Below the pieces are notes generated by a model, which saw only the letters and a program-made list of their open reading frames with translations, made no database searches and was not told the origin of the DNA. A stretch of DNA of 64,000 nucleotides from Streptomyces leeuwenhoekii (lineage in GTDB: Bacteria > Actinomycetota > Actinomycetes > Streptomycetales > Streptomycetaceae): contig NZ_LN831789.1 of assembly GCF_001013905.1 (NCBI RefSeq), forward strand, positions 68,227-132,226, read 5' to 3'. Positions 42,136 through 51,419 of the stretch are shown here, one piece after another; position 1 is the first letter of the stretch; each line of letters begins with the position of its first letter. The position numbers were made by a program, and so were the translations under genes.

Positions 42136-42411
42136 GTGTCCGACACTCCCAGCTCTGACTTCTCCGGCTTGGAGGGCGGCGAGGAGCAGGCGGCCGAGGA
42201 GGCCATCCAGGAGGTGGCGAACTGGTACAACATCCAGCTCCTCACCGAGCGCCGCGCGCCGTTGCCCGACGAGGAGCGGATCGAGGAGCTGAAGGCCGGC
42301 CGGGAGGCCGCCCTCGCAGACGGGGCCCAGCTGGCGACGGCGGACCGGGAGGAGGCCGGCCGGATCGCCGCCGTCTACGCGGCGCGGCTGAAGGAGCTCA
42401 AGGAGCAGTAG
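42136..42411 (+). CDS. small acidic helical protein, 91 aa
   Basis: GTG 42136 follows GGTGGA. The protein is mostly helix (EEQAAEEAIQEVANWYNIQL; RIEELKAGREAALADGAQLA) with net negative charge. It runs toward the double zeta gene and their 3' ends overlap by 37 bases. It could be an epsilon-like antitoxin for the zeta domains, which are also small helical acidic proteins; the opposite orientation argues against a classical operon. Unrecognised family. Confidence 0.6.
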   Translation: MSDTPSSDFSGLEGGEEQAAEEAIQEVANWYNIQLLTERRAPLPDEERIEELKAGREAALADGAQLATADREEAGRIAAVYAARLKELKEQ

Positions 42412-44225
42412 CCCGCAGTCCTGCTGGGTACGGGCAGGGGCCAGACGGGCGGGTGCGGCCGGCCGAGGCGGGCCGGCTGCACCCGCGCGGGCATCAGCGG
42501 CCGGGCGAGTGCGGCGATCTCGTCCAGCTCCTCCCGGTGCCGCGGGAGCGCCCGGCACAGGCCGTGGTGGAGGCGGAGGAAGGCCGCGGCCTCCTGCTCG
42601 GTGTAGGGGCGGAGCCGCTCCGCTGCGAGCGCCCACGACGCCCGCCCGGCGCTGCCGGCTTCGTGGCGCAGCAGGGCCTGGCCGTCCCGCCGGATCACCG
42701 TGATGGCCGTAATCTGCGGGTGCTGCTCGGCGACGGCGACGATGTCGGCGAGCGCGCTAAAGCAGGTGTCATGCCCAAAGCGGCTGGTGAACCGGCCGGT
42801 GCCGCCCCGCTGCAGGGCACGGGCATAGCGCAGCGCGGTCGCGAGCCGGCTGTCAGCTGCGCGCACGGCCAGGACGACAAGCTCGACGGAGTAGCCGGCG
42901 GCCGCGAACGGCAGCGCACTGGCGAGGAACTCCTCCACGCTCCCGGGGGCGGCCTCGACCAAAACGTCGCCGCGCCGGTCGCGCACGTACTGCTCGGCCC
43001 AGGCGAACCAGGCCCGGTAGTCGGAGCGGATCGCCGCCCCGGCGCCTCGGGGATCGTCGCGCAGCAGATGGAAGTAGTCGGGGTGCTGGGCCTTGAGGTC
43101 GTCACCGACCAACCGGGTCGTGCCAGGACGCATCGCGCGGCGGACCATCCGGGCGGCCAGCAGCTTGCCCGCACCGGGCTGCCCCATGACGTAGACGGCG
43201 CGCGGATCGTCCCGGGTGATGATGCCGCTCAGGTAGGACGGGACGATCAGCTCGTCGAAGATCCACCGGTGCTCGGCGGTGGAGAGGCGGTGGTAGTCGA
43301 CGCCCGGTGCGCGCCTTCGGGGCTGTGCGATGCGGCGGACCGGCTCGGCGAGTGCGGCGGCCCGCCTCGCGTCCCGTATGACGGCGAGACGCTCATCCTC
43401 ACCCGGCACATCGCGGTGTACGCGTACCTCGGCGCGGGCGAGCTCCTGGTGGAACGCGGCCGTCTCCCGGGCCGTCCAAGGACGGGAACGCCCGCGGGCG
43501 ACGGCCGTGCCGGCAGCGGGCCGACGGCGCCACCCGCCCTCGACGAGCTCGTTGTCGTACAGCACGGTGCTGTCGCGGGTCACCACGGTGATGCGGTCGG
43601 CGAGCTGCTCGGCCTCGATGACCGCGAGCGTCGTCAGCATGTTCTTCGCGCAGGAGTCGTGGTTGGCCCACGACACGTACCGGCCGCCCGCGCCGCTGGC
43701 GGCCTCGGCAAGGAAGCGGTCGAGGATCCCGAGCTGGCTCCACGCCTCTGGCGTCGCGAGCGCGACCACCTCGATGCGGTGCCGGGAGCGGCGGTACGCC
43801 GCCGACGACTCACGAAATTCGTCGGGGTCAGCGAGGGCGGACTCGACGACCGCGTCCAGACCGTGGTCGCGGACGTACTTTTCGACGGCGGTCTGCCAGC
43901 GGCTGGTGTCCGGCCGAACCTTCGCGCCGGCGGTACGGACGTCGGCGGCCAGTGCCGCGGCGTAGTGGCGGTGGGCGGCCTTGTAGAGGTCGCGGCCGAC
44001 CCGTACCGCGCCGCCACGCTGCCCGAGCGCCGCCTGGATGAGGTCGGCGACCTTGGTCTTCCCGGCTCCCGGTTGGCCGCCGACGACCACCACGACCGGA
44101 CGGCCCTGGGGCACGGCGCTCGCGGTGGCCGCAGGCAGGATCACGCTCCCCAGGACGTCCTGGCTCTCGCGGGCCGAGAGCACGGCGCAGGCGTCCAGGT
44201 CTTCCACGGGGGCCTCCAGCCTCAT
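42375..44225 (-). CDS. tandem zeta-toxin-type kinase, 616 aa
   Basis: Two zeta/PezT-like P-loop kinase domains. Domain 1 has VVVVVGGQPGAGKTKVADLI (about 46-65), a VRVGRDLYKAAHRHYAAAL region and a VVESALADPDEF Asp region. Domain 2 has AVYVMGQPGAGKLLAARMVR (about 340-359), LVGDDLKAQHPDYFHLLRDD and VLVEAAPGSVEEFLASALPF. The second P-loop has Leu in place of the usual Ser/Thr after Lys, which may weaken ATP binding. Zeta toxins phosphorylate UDP-N-acetylglucosamine. Actinobacterial zeta-like proteins may have other substrates. ATG 44225. Confidence 0.9.
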   Translation of the reverse strand: MRLEAPVEDLDACAVLSARESQDVLGSVILPAATASAVPQGRPVVVVVGGQPGAGKTKVADLIQAALGQRGGAVRVGRDLYKAAHRHYAAALAADVRTAGAKVRPDTSRWQTAVEKYVRDHGLDAVVESALADPDEFRESSAAYRRSRHRIEVVALATPEAWSQLGILDRFLAEAASGAGGRYVSWANHDSCAKNMLTTLAVIEAEQLADRITVVTRDSTVLYDNELVEGGWRRRPAAGTAVARGRSRPWTARETAAFHQELARAEVRVHRDVPGEDERLAVIRDARRAAALAEPVRRIAQPRRRAPGVDYHRLSTAEHRWIFDELIVPSYLSGIITRDDPRAVYVMGQPGAGKLLAARMVRRAMRPGTTRLVGDDLKAQHPDYFHLLRDDPRGAGAAIRSDYRAWFAWAEQYVRDRRGDVLVEAAPGSVEEFLASALPFAAAGYSVELVVLAVRAADSRLATALRYARALQRGGTGRFTSRFGHDTCFSALADIVAVAEQHPQITAITVIRRDGQALLRHEAGSAGRASWALAAERLRPYTEQEAAAFLRLHHGLCRALPRHREELDEIAALARPLMPARVQPARLGRPHPPVWPLPVPSRTAGYCSLSSFSRAA

Positions 44226-44345
44226 CGGCTTCCGTACTCGCTAGATCGTTCCGCCTCGACCATAACCACAACGAGTAATCCATGTGAAATCCAGCGCGAA
44301 ATCCAATGAGCAATTGAGGTAGGGTGTGGCATGGAGGTGAGCTCT

Positions 44346-46550
44346 GTGCCCACTGAGAACGAGCTGTTCAGCGCCGTCGATGCGCTGCTGGAAGAGGTCG
44401 CCCAGGACGACCTTCCGCCGCCCGAGGAGCGCAAGCGTCTGCGCGAAGCCGCCGGACTGAGCCAGGAACAGATCGCGAAGGCCCTGAAGAGCCGACGAGA
44501 GACCATCGGCAACTGGGAGGCGGGCGTGACCGAGCCTCGACCGCCCAAGCGCGCCGCCTACGCCCGGCTCTTGGAAGGCCTCGCCGCACGCTTCCCCGCC
44601 CCGGCTACTGACGCGCCCGCCACTGCCCCGGCGCCGGCGATCCCAGAGGCGTTCACCGGCCCGGCCCCAGCCCCGGCACTCGAGCCGGTTCCGGCGCCCG
44701 CCAGCGCCCCGCCGTCACCTCCGGCGACAAGCAGCACCAGGCCGTCGGCGTCGTCGCGGCGTCCGGGTGCGAAGAAAGCGACGAAGAGGCCGGCCACCAC
44801 GGCGGCCGCGGACGGGCGGTTCGAGAACGGGCCGCTGGCCGTGGTCGACGTCGATGACCACGGCAAGGTGGTGGCGTACTGCGTCGGCGGCCTCGTCCTG
44901 GACGTGCCCGTCAAGAGCGTCCCGGCCCTGGTGGACTGGACGCTGCGCGAGGCGAAGCTCGGGCAGCCGAAGCTGTCCGGGCCGGGCAAGGACGCCGACC
45001 CGCTGCTGGTGCTCACCGAGGCCGCCTTGGAGCGCTACGGCCTGCCCACGACGCTCACCGAGGAGGAGCGCCTCGCCGGGCGCCTGCCAGAGGGCCACAA
45101 GGTCATCAAGCAGCTCGCGCGCGCGGAGTGGAAGCTGACCAAGCGCGGCTTCGGCCCGTGGGCGCGGATCTACCGCCCCGCCCAGGGGTCGGAGCGGGCC
45201 TGCGTCCAGCTCTGCATCCCCTCCTGGCACGCGCTGGACACCCGGCACTGGGGCCCGGCCGGTCGGCTCCCGCCAGCCGACCTCGCCCGGGTCCTGGGCG
45301 TGTACGCCTCGCGGGTGATGACGCCGCGCGGCTCCACGGCCGTGACCGGCCTGGAGCTGATGACCGCGCTGCACCCGCCGACCCGGGCCTCCGAGCCGGA
45401 CGCCGACGGCAAGCGGCACTCCGAGCACAACCCCGGCTCGCTCGGCAAGGACGCCATCGACCCGATGAACTGGCCGCCGTGCGAGGTCCCCGACGGCCAC
45501 CCGGTCCTCCAAAACCTGCCCCGGTTCCACGTGCGCGGCCCCGGAGAGAAGCTGTTCGAGGAGGCGTACGACTGGGCGCGGCCGATGACCGATGCCGAGT
45601 GCACCCTGCGGCACCTGGTCGGCATCGACGTCAACATGGCCTTCGCCGCCGGCGCCAACGGCCTGACCGTCGGCCTCGGCGCCCCGACGCACATCACGAA
45701 CCCGGTGTTCGACCCGAAGCTCCCCGGCTCCTGGCTGGTCGACCTCTCCCACGTCGACCTGTCGAAGGTGAAGGTCGGCAAGGAGTGGGTGGAGCTGGAC
45801 GGCAGCTTGCTGCCGAGCCCGTTCACGCCGAAGGGCGAGCGTCCGACCGGCCCGGCCTGGTACGCGACGCCCACCGTCGCCTACGCGGCAGAGCTCGGCT
45901 ACGAGGTGCGCCCGATCGAGGCGTGGGTCCGGTACGACAACGGCCGCTACCTGGATAGCTGGTACCAGCGGCTGCGCGACGCCTATCTCGCCACGATGGC
46001 CGACCTGGGCGTCGATGCCGACCTCGCCCCGGCCGACTTCCTCGCCGCGATGGACGGCTACAAGAGCCGTGACCCGGAGCTGGCGATCGTCGTCTCGGCG
46101 ATCAAGGCGACGGTCAAGGGCGGCCTGGGCAAGCTGCGCGAGCGGCCCCGGGGCGAGGGCTGGCGCCCCGGCGAGCCGTGGCGGGCCCTGTCCCGGCCGA
46201 CGTGGCGGCCGGACATCCGGGCGGCGGTCATCTCCCGCACCCGGATCAACCTGCACCGCAAGATCGTCAAGCACGCGGCGTTCACCGGGCAGTACCCGGT
46301 CGCAATCCTGTCCGACTGCGTCGTCTACGCCTCGAACGGGCCGAGCCCGCTGGACTTCCTGCCCTACCGGGACGGCAAGCCGCTGCCCGGCGGCTTCAAG
46401 CTCGGCATCAACCCCGGCCTGGTCAAGCACGAGGGCACCCAGACCGTCCTGTGGGGCGAGGAAGTCCGCGAGCGGTTCAACGCCCCGGAGCTCAACCTCG
46501 CCCGGTACATCAAGGACGGCACCGTCACCGACATCGACAACGGAGAGTAG
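44346..46550 (+). CDS. tap: telomere-associated protein Tap, 734 aa
   Basis: I chose GTG 44346 because GGAGGTGAG lies eight bases upstream and the product then starts PTENELFSAVDALLEEVAQD, typical for Tap; ATG 44331 would add five residues. An HTH lies at about 36-70 (RLREAAGLSQEQIAKALKSR), then a Pro/Ala linker (80-150) and a large conserved body (LVGIDVNMAFAAGANGLTVG, YAAELGYEVRPIEAWVRYDN) resembling a DNA polymerase/RNase H-type fold noted for this family. Tap binds the 3' overhang of Streptomyces telomeres and recruits the terminal protein for end-patching. tpg follows 12 bases later. Confidence 0.95.
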   Translation: MPTENELFSAVDALLEEVAQDDLPPPEERKRLREAAGLSQEQIAKALKSRRETIGNWEAGVTEPRPPKRAAYARLLEGLAARFPAPATDAPATAPAPAIPEAFTGPAPAPALEPVPAPASAPPSPPATSSTRPSASSRRPGAKKATKRPATTAAADGRFENGPLAVVDVDDHGKVVAYCVGGLVLDVPVKSVPALVDWTLREAKLGQPKLSGPGKDADPLLVLTEAALERYGLPTTLTEEERLAGRLPEGHKVIKQLARAEWKLTKRGFGPWARIYRPAQGSERACVQLCIPSWHALDTRHWGPAGRLPPADLARVLGVYASRVMTPRGSTAVTGLELMTALHPPTRASEPDADGKRHSEHNPGSLGKDAIDPMNWPPCEVPDGHPVLQNLPRFHVRGPGEKLFEEAYDWARPMTDAECTLRHLVGIDVNMAFAAGANGLTVGLGAPTHITNPVFDPKLPGSWLVDLSHVDLSKVKVGKEWVELDGSLLPSPFTPKGERPTGPAWYATPTVAYAAELGYEVRPIEAWVRYDNGRYLDSWYQRLRDAYLATMADLGVDADLAPADFLAAMDGYKSRDPELAIVVSAIKATVKGGLGKLRERPRGEGWRPGEPWRALSRPTWRPDIRAAVISRTRINLHRKIVKHAAFTGQYPVAILSDCVVYASNGPSPLDFLPYRDGKPLPGGFKLGINPGLVKHEGTQTVLWGEEVRERFNAPELNLARYIKDGTVTDIDNGE

Positions 46551-46562
46551 GAGTAGGCCACG

Positions 46563-47120
46563 ATGAGCCTGTTCGGGGACGGCCTGGAGGCCGCGGTGCA
46601 GAAGGCGTTCACCCGCCCGGCGCCCAAGAGCGCGGGCGCGCAGATGCGGTACCTGGTCAAGCAGCTCAAAGGCACCAAGGCGGTCGCCCAGATGCTGCGG
46701 GTCTCCCAGCGCACCGTCGAACGGTACGTGAAGAACCAGATCAAGAAACCCCGCCCGGACCTCGCCGCGCGCCTGGAGCGCGAGGTGAAGAAGCGGTGGC
46801 AGCCGCAGATCAGGGCCAAGGCCCGGCAGAAGGCGGCGACCACCGGCGGCATCGTCATCGACACCCGCGCCCGCCTCGGTTACACCGCGCCAATCGGGTC
46901 GACGGACCAGGACCGCATCCGGCACCTGACCGTCGCCCTGCCGCCCGTCTACGCCGCCCGCCTCTTCGACGCGCAGGAGGCCGGTGCCACCGACCAGGAG
47001 CTCCAGGAGATCGCGGCCGAAGCGCTCAAGGAGATCTACTTCCAGGACGGCGGCCGCCGTGCCGGCTCCCTGGAGGAGGTGCGCTTCACGGACATCGAGC
47101 ACCTCGAGTTCGACCTGTAG
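46563..47120 (+). CDS. tpg: telomere terminal protein Tpg, 185 aa
   Basis: Normal Tpg length and layout: QKAFTRPAPKSAGAQMRYLV at the start, an HTH VAQMLRVSQRTVERYVKNQI (about 41-60), then KKRWQPQIRAKARQKAATTG, VIDTRARLGYTAPIGSTDQD and the acidic end AEALKEIYFQDGG, FTDIEHLEFDL. Tpg becomes covalently attached to the 5' ends and primes end replication. It shows that the replicon is linear or derived from one. AGGAG precedes ATG 46563. Confidence 0.95.
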   Translation: MSLFGDGLEAAVQKAFTRPAPKSAGAQMRYLVKQLKGTKAVAQMLRVSQRTVERYVKNQIKKPRPDLAARLEREVKKRWQPQIRAKARQKAATTGGIVIDTRARLGYTAPIGSTDQDRIRHLTVALPPVYAARLFDAQEAGATDQELQEIAAEALKEIYFQDGGRRAGSLEEVRFTDIEHLEFDL

Positions 47121-47141
47121 CAGCCGCACCCCGAACAGCCC

Positions 47142-47172
47142 GCGAGCCCGGACCGCATCGGTCCGGGCTCGC
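47142..47172 (+). terminator. terminator of tap-tpg
   Basis: GCGAGCCCGGACC pairs perfectly with GGTCCGGGCTCGC around GCATC, 21 bases after the tpg stop. Confidence 0.8.
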
Positions 47173-47240
47173 TCGCGTATCCGCGGGGGTCGGATGTTCA
47201 TGCACGCGTGCCGTGTTCAACGCCGCCCTCGCGTCGGCGG

Positions 47241-47607
47241 TTACGGTTCGCCGAAGCCGTGCTCGAAGCCCTTGAGGACGGAGTCCAGTTCCGCGGCCGC
47301 GCCACACAGCGAGCACAGCCGGATGCCCGGCTGCTGCGCCACGTCCAGGGGCCCGCTCCAGCGGCAGCACCGGCGCCCCGGCCGGCGCCTCGTCGCAGTC
47401 GACAGCGTGCACGACACCGCCCCGGCCGGGCCCGCGGCCGCCGGCCTTCGCAATCACCCAGCCCGACGGGCGGCGCGGCCCGAGGACCTGGTCCACGACG
47501 GACGGCTTGGGTAGGTACTCGGTGGGCACCTGGTCGTACGAGACGCCGTCCACGGGCCGCACGTGGTCCGGAGCGCGGACCCAGACGCGGTACTCGGCAG
47601 GCTCCAC
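47241..47607 (-). pseudogene. DUF6233-like gene, frameshifted
   Basis: The N-terminal frame reads DGVSYDQVPTEYLPKPSVVD and GWVIAKAGG..GVVHAVDCDEAP; after a shift near 47355 a second frame gives LDVAQQPGIRLCSLCGAAAE and VLKGFEHGFGEP. Joined, these resemble a family of small Streptomyces proteins with a YDxVPTxYLP motif and a C-terminal CxxC. No clear start codon with an RBS is visible. Confidence 0.5.
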
Positions 47608-47757
47608 CGAGTCCCCATACTGGTGAAGAGGCAGTATTCCGAACGTGCGCTATTCGGTTTCCTCTGTACGAGCACTAATCAGAGCTTCAGGGCACCAGGG
47701 GACGGCTCGTTCCGCCGGTGGCCAGGGCTCTGGGAGGTAGCGGCTTACGGACCTACG

Positions 47758-48189
47758 ATGAGCGGCATGTTGCCTGATGCGTCCCCGTCCTCCGTCTGGC
47801 CGGTCCTGCACTACGACGACACGAGGGCGGCGTTGCGCTTCCTGGTCGGTGTGCTGGGCTTCGAGCAGGCGGTCGCCGTGCCGGATGAGCATGGCGAGAT
47901 CGGGCACGCCGAGCTGCGCTGGCCTGGGGGCGGGGCGCTTGTGTTCGGTTCGACCCGGCACACCGACAGCGTGCACGGGCGGATGCGGGCGGGAAGCAGC
48001 GCGGTCTACGTGGTGAGCGACGACGTGGATGCGGTACATCAGCGGGTGGTCGATGCCGGCGGCGTGGTTCTCGAAGCGCCACGTGAGACTCGGTTCGGGT
48101 CGGGTGCTGCGGCGTACGTGTGCACGGTGCAGGACCCGGAGGGCAACTTGTGGACCTTCGGCACCTACTGCGGCCGTTCGCCGGAGTAG
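47758..48189 (+). CDS. VOC-family (glyoxalase/bleomycin-resistance fold) protein, 143 aa
   Basis: WPVLHYDDTRAALRFLVGVL, FEQAVAVPDEHGEIGHAELR, DSVHGRMRAGSSAVYVVSDD and VQDPEGNLWTFGTY are the two beta-alpha-beta-beta-beta units of a single-domain VOC protein, with Glu and the conserved DPEGN turn. Start ATG 47758 or 47767; no close RBS. It could bind a metal or a small drug. Transcription converges on SulP and ends at the hairpin 48210-48236. Confidence 0.85.
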   Translation: MSGMLPDASPSSVWPVLHYDDTRAALRFLVGVLGFEQAVAVPDEHGEIGHAELRWPGGGALVFGSTRHTDSVHGRMRAGSSAVYVVSDDVDAVHQRVVDAGGVVLEAPRETRFGSGAAAYVCTVQDPEGNLWTFGTYCGRSPE

Positions 48190-48209
48190 GGCGCCGGGAA
48201 GAGACGAGA

Positions 48210-48236
48210 GGACCCCGGCCGGTGGGGCCGGGGTCC
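48210..48236. terminator. bidirectional terminator
   Basis: GGACCCCGGCC and GGCCGGGGTCC pair perfectly around GGTGG between the convergent VOC and SulP genes. Confidence 0.8.
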
Positions 48237-48263
48237 GGTGCTGTGGGCGTGCGGCGCCAGGGA

Positions 48264-49805
48264 TCAGTGGCTGCCGGCGAGTTCGCCGGTGAGTTTGCCG
48301 TGAAGGTCGGCGCTCAGATCGTTCAGCCCAGTGATTTCCACGGTCTTGCCGCGCTGGGCGTACTTCGTCTCGATCGCGTCCAGGGCAGCCACGGAGGAGG
48401 CGTCCCAGACGTGGGCCTCGGACAGGTCGATGACGATCTTGTCCGGGTCGCCGGCGTAGTCGAACTGGCCGACGAGGTCGTTGGAGGAGGCGAAGAACAG
48501 CTCTCCGGTGACCCGGTAGACGACCGTGGTGCCGTCGGGGTCGAGGACGCTGTGGACGCGGGCGAGGTGGGCGACGCGCTTGGCGAAGATGACCATCGCG
48601 GTGACGGAGCCGACGACGACGCCGATGGCGAGGTTGTCGGTCGCGACCACCACGACCACCGTGATGGCCATGACGGCGATCTCACCGGCTGGCATCCGCT
48701 TCAGCGTCTTGGGGGCGATGGAGTGCCAGTCGAACGTCGCGAAGGCCACCATGACCATGACGGCCACCAAGGCGGCCATGGGGATGTCGGAGACGACCGG
48801 GCCGAAGACGATGCACAGCACCATCAGGAATACGCCCGCCAGGAAGGTCGAGACGCGGGTGCGGGCGCCGGAGACCTTCACGTTGATCATCGTCTGGCCG
48901 ATCATGGCGCAGCCGCCCATGCCGCCGAAGAAGCCGGTGACGATGTTGGCGATGCCCTGGCCGATGGACTCCCGGGTCTTGGAGGAGTGGGTGTCGGTGA
49001 TGTCGTCGACCAGCTTGGCGGTCATCAGGGACTCCATCAGGCCGACCAGTGCCATCGCGAACGCGTAGGGGGCGATCGTTGTCAGGGTGTCCATGGTGAA
49101 CGGCACGTCCGGCAGGCCCGGCACGGGCAGGGAGGAGGGCAGTTCGCCCTTGTCGCCGACGGTCGGCACGGCGATGCCGGCCGCGACCGTGATGACGGTG
49201 AGGATGACGATGGAGACGAGCGGGGCCGGGATCACCTTGGTGACCTTCGGGAAGAACACCATGAGCGCGAGACCGCCGATGATCAGCGGGTAGACGGCCC
49301 AGGGCACGTCGTGCATCTCCGGGACCTGCGCCATGAAGATGAGGATGGCGAGCGCGTTGACGAAGCCGACCATCACCGAGCGCGGCACGAACCGCATCAG
49401 CTTCGCCACCCCGAGCGCGCCCAGGATCACCTGGATGACACCGGCGAGGATGACGGCGGCGATCAGGTAGCCCAGGCCGTACTCGTGGTTCAGCGGGGCG
49501 ATCACGAGAGCTATGGCGCCGGTGGCGGCGGAGATCATCGCGCGGCGTCCGCCGACGATCGAGATGACCACGGCCATGGTGAACGAGGCGAACAGGCCGA
49601 CCGCGGGGTCGACCCCGGCGATGATCGAGAAGGAGATCGCCTCGGGGATCAGGGCCAGGGCGACGACGAGGCCGGCCAGGATCTCGGTGCGCCAGACCTT
49701 CGGGTTGTTCAGCCAGTCGGGCTTGAGGCCGCGCAGCCGCGCGGCGGGAGTCACAGCAGCAGAAGACAAGAGGATGCGTACCTGTCGTGCTCGGGCACAC
49801 CCCAC
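48264..49805 (-). CDS. SulP-family anion transporter with STAS domain, up to 513 aa
   Basis: About 11-12 membrane spans: [30 protein letters not shown] is the SulP signature, followed by [20 protein letters not shown] and [20 protein letters not shown]. The C-terminal STAS domain spans about 410-510 ([20 protein letters not shown]). It carries sulfate, bicarbonate or a similar anion. The start is uncertain: GTG at 49805 and GTG at 49754 are both possible and neither has a clear RBS. It is divergent from the MerR gene with an operator-like dyad between. Confidence 0.9.
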   Translation of the reverse strand: MGCARARQVRILLSSAAVTPAARLRGLKPDWLNNPKVWRTEILAGLVVALALIPEAISFSIIAGVDPAVGLFASFTMAVVISIVGGRRAMISAATGAIALVIAPLNHEYGLGYLIAAVILAGVIQVILGALGVAKLMRFVPRSVMVGFVNALAILIFMAQVPEMHDVPWAVYPLIIGGLALMVFFPKVTKVIPAPLVSIVILTVITVAAGIAVPTVGDKGELPSSLPVPGLPDVPFTMDTLTTIAPYAFAMALVGLMESLMTAKLVDDITDTHSSKTRESIGQGIANIVTGFFGGMGGCAMIGQTMINVKVSGARTRVSTFLAGVFLMVLCIVFGPVVSDIPMAALVAVMVMVAFATFDWHSIAPKTLKRMPAGEIAVMAITVVVVVATDNLAIGVVVGSVTAMVIFAKRVAHLARVHSVLDPDGTTVVYRVTGELFFASSNDLVGQFDYAGDPDKIVIDLSEAHVWDASSVAALDAIETKYAQRGKTVEITGLNDLSADLHGKLTGELAGSH

Positions 49806-50176
49806 CGGCAGGCCGGGGCGTGCAGGGAAGGACGCGCGGAGGCCGGGCCGGCACCCCGCGGACGGCCCACGGGGCGGGCCGGAAGTCGAAGGGGTGGACG
49901 CGAGGCGGGGCGGCGCGCACGGGCGGCCCGGCGGCTCACATCCGGGGGCGAAGGGTCACGGCGGGCAGGCGGCGGCGATCAGCGTCATGGGCTCGCGCAC
50001 GCTCACTCCTGCAAGAATCGGATCTTCGCCGGGGGCGCCATCGGCCCCGGAACGGTAGCAGCGGAGCGGTCGGGCCGCCCTCACCATCAATAACTCTACC
50101 CTAACGTTAGAGTAGAAGCTGGTGGGGTCGCACCGGGATGCGGCCCGTCACGAGGAGAAGGGCCAGGGACATAGGC
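49806..50176. promoter_or_regulatory. SulP-MerR divergent control region
   Basis: No gene seen. GC-rich DNA from 49806 to about 50040, then an A+T-rich stretch (50085-50115) with the MerR-type dyad. Confidence 0.5.
50093..50113. promoter_or_regulatory. MerR-type operator
   Basis: Arms ACTCTA and TAGAGT are separated by nine bases, and CTAACGTTAG (50101-50110) is a perfect inner palindrome. It lies 64 bases before the MerR start and faces the SulP gene. Confidence 0.6.
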
Positions 50177-50593
50177 GTGGACGGCAAGCACATGCAGATC
50201 GGCGAGGTCGCCGCGCGGACGGAGCTGTCCCTGCGCACCATCCGGCACTACGAGGAGACTGGCCTGGTCATTCCCTCCGCCCGCTCCCAGGGTGGTTTCC
50301 GTCTCTACACGGAGTCCGATGTTCAGCGGCTCATGGTCATCCGCCGTATGAAGCCGCTGGGCTTCACCCTGGAGCAGATGCGCGACCTCCTGGCCGCTAC
50401 CGACCGCCTCGACCATGCCGACACGGTCGACGGCACGGAGCGCGACGCGCTCCTGGAGCGGGTGCGGACCTACGAGCAGGACGCGAGCCGCAAGATCGAA
50501 GAGCTGCGTATCCAGCTGGCCCGCGCAGAAGACTTCGCCGCGACCCTGCGCACCCGGCTTGACGCCGCACGTCCCATGGGCGCCTCGGCCTGA
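50177..50593 (+). CDS. MerR-family regulator, 138 aa
   Basis: HMQIGEVAARTELSLRTIRH YEETGLVIPSARSQGGFRLY is the MerR winged helix (about 5-45), then VIRRMKPLGFTLEQMRDLLA and a dimerisation coiled coil (about 85-130). There is no Cys-rich metal site, so it is not a metal sensor. Start GTG 50177 (AGGGA upstream); ATG 50192 is an alternative. Divergent SulP is the probable target. Confidence 0.9.
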   Translation: MDGKHMQIGEVAARTELSLRTIRHYEETGLVIPSARSQGGFRLYTESDVQRLMVIRRMKPLGFTLEQMRDLLAATDRLDHADTVDGTERDALLERVRTYEQDASRKIEELRIQLARAEDFAATLRTRLDAARPMGASA

Positions 50594-50657
50594 CCTGCGG
50601 CCACGGGCCGGCACCGCGCGCCGACACCGGCTCCTGGCAGCCGCCTTCACGGCGGCT

Positions 50658-51362
50658 TCATGAGGCTCCAGCCCTGATGCGGAACGTCAGACCGTCCGGG
50701 CCGGTCAGACGCTGCTCGCCGACATGGTCTTGCCCGTCCGGCCTCCCGTGTCCCAGGTCGCGTGCCCGGGCGGCCACGGCTTCCGGATCGTCGACGCAGA
50801 CGACGAGCTCCCAGCGGGGTGCGCGCTCCTTGGTGCCCTGCACCGGGACGAAGTCTGCGCAGCTGGGGACTGTGCCGAGCATGTCCCGGTAGAAGCGGCG
50901 GGCCTGCTCGGGGCGGGGGCAGGCCAGGACCATGCGCTGTGGTGCGCGCGCCGCCGGAGACCATCGGTTGGAAGGGTCGGTCTGCCACAGGGAGAAGGCC
51001 GCGCCGACGGGATCGATCAGGGTGGCGATACGGCCCAGGTCCCCGGCGTCGAACGGCGCGAGCACGAGTTGGGCGCCTGCTGCGGTGGCGGCTTCCGTGC
51101 GGGCGTCGATGTCGTCGACGGCGAGGTAGTAGGCGGTGTGGGCAGGAGTGCCAGGCGGGTAGAGCGGCGAGCTGAGGTCGCTTACGCCGCCGATCTGATG
51201 ACCGTCGGCGAAGATCTTGATCGCGCGGCGCCAGTCGTCTTCGTCCACGGCGAAGTGCCAGCCCAGTACTTCGGAGAAGAAGGCCGCCGTGCCCGGTACA
51301 TCGTGCGTCTTGACGTCCATCCAGCAGAACTCGTTCAGCGCACCGAGATGAGGTGTCGTCAA
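50658..51362 (-). CDS. two-domain VOC-family protein, 234 aa
   Basis: TTG start at 51362 after AAGGGGAA. Domain 1 (about 10-120): CWMDVKTHDVPGTAAFFSEV LGWHF, DDIDARTEAATAAGAQLVLA, DPVGAAFSLWQ. Domain 2 (about 135-230): CPRPEQARRFYRDMLGTVPS, VVCVDDPEAVAARARDLGHG, LTGPDGLTFRI. Similar to Streptomyces hydroxylase-like or resistance VOC proteins, but the substrate is unknown. Confidence 0.85.
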   Translation of the reverse strand: MTTPHLGALNEFCWMDVKTHDVPGTAAFFSEVLGWHFAVDEDDWRRAIKIFADGHQIGGVSDLSSPLYPPGTPAHTAYYLAVDDIDARTEAATAAGAQLVLAPFDAGDLGRIATLIDPVGAAFSLWQTDPSNRWSPAARAPQRMVLACPRPEQARRFYRDMLGTVPSCADFVPVQGTKERAPRWELVVCVDDPEAVAARARDLGHGRPDGQDHVGEQRLTGPDGLTFRIRAGAS

Positions 51363-51419
51363 CTGCCTGTTCCCCTTGTCGCGTCGACCGGTTGCTGTAA
51401 TAGCCGACCTGCGGTTTCC

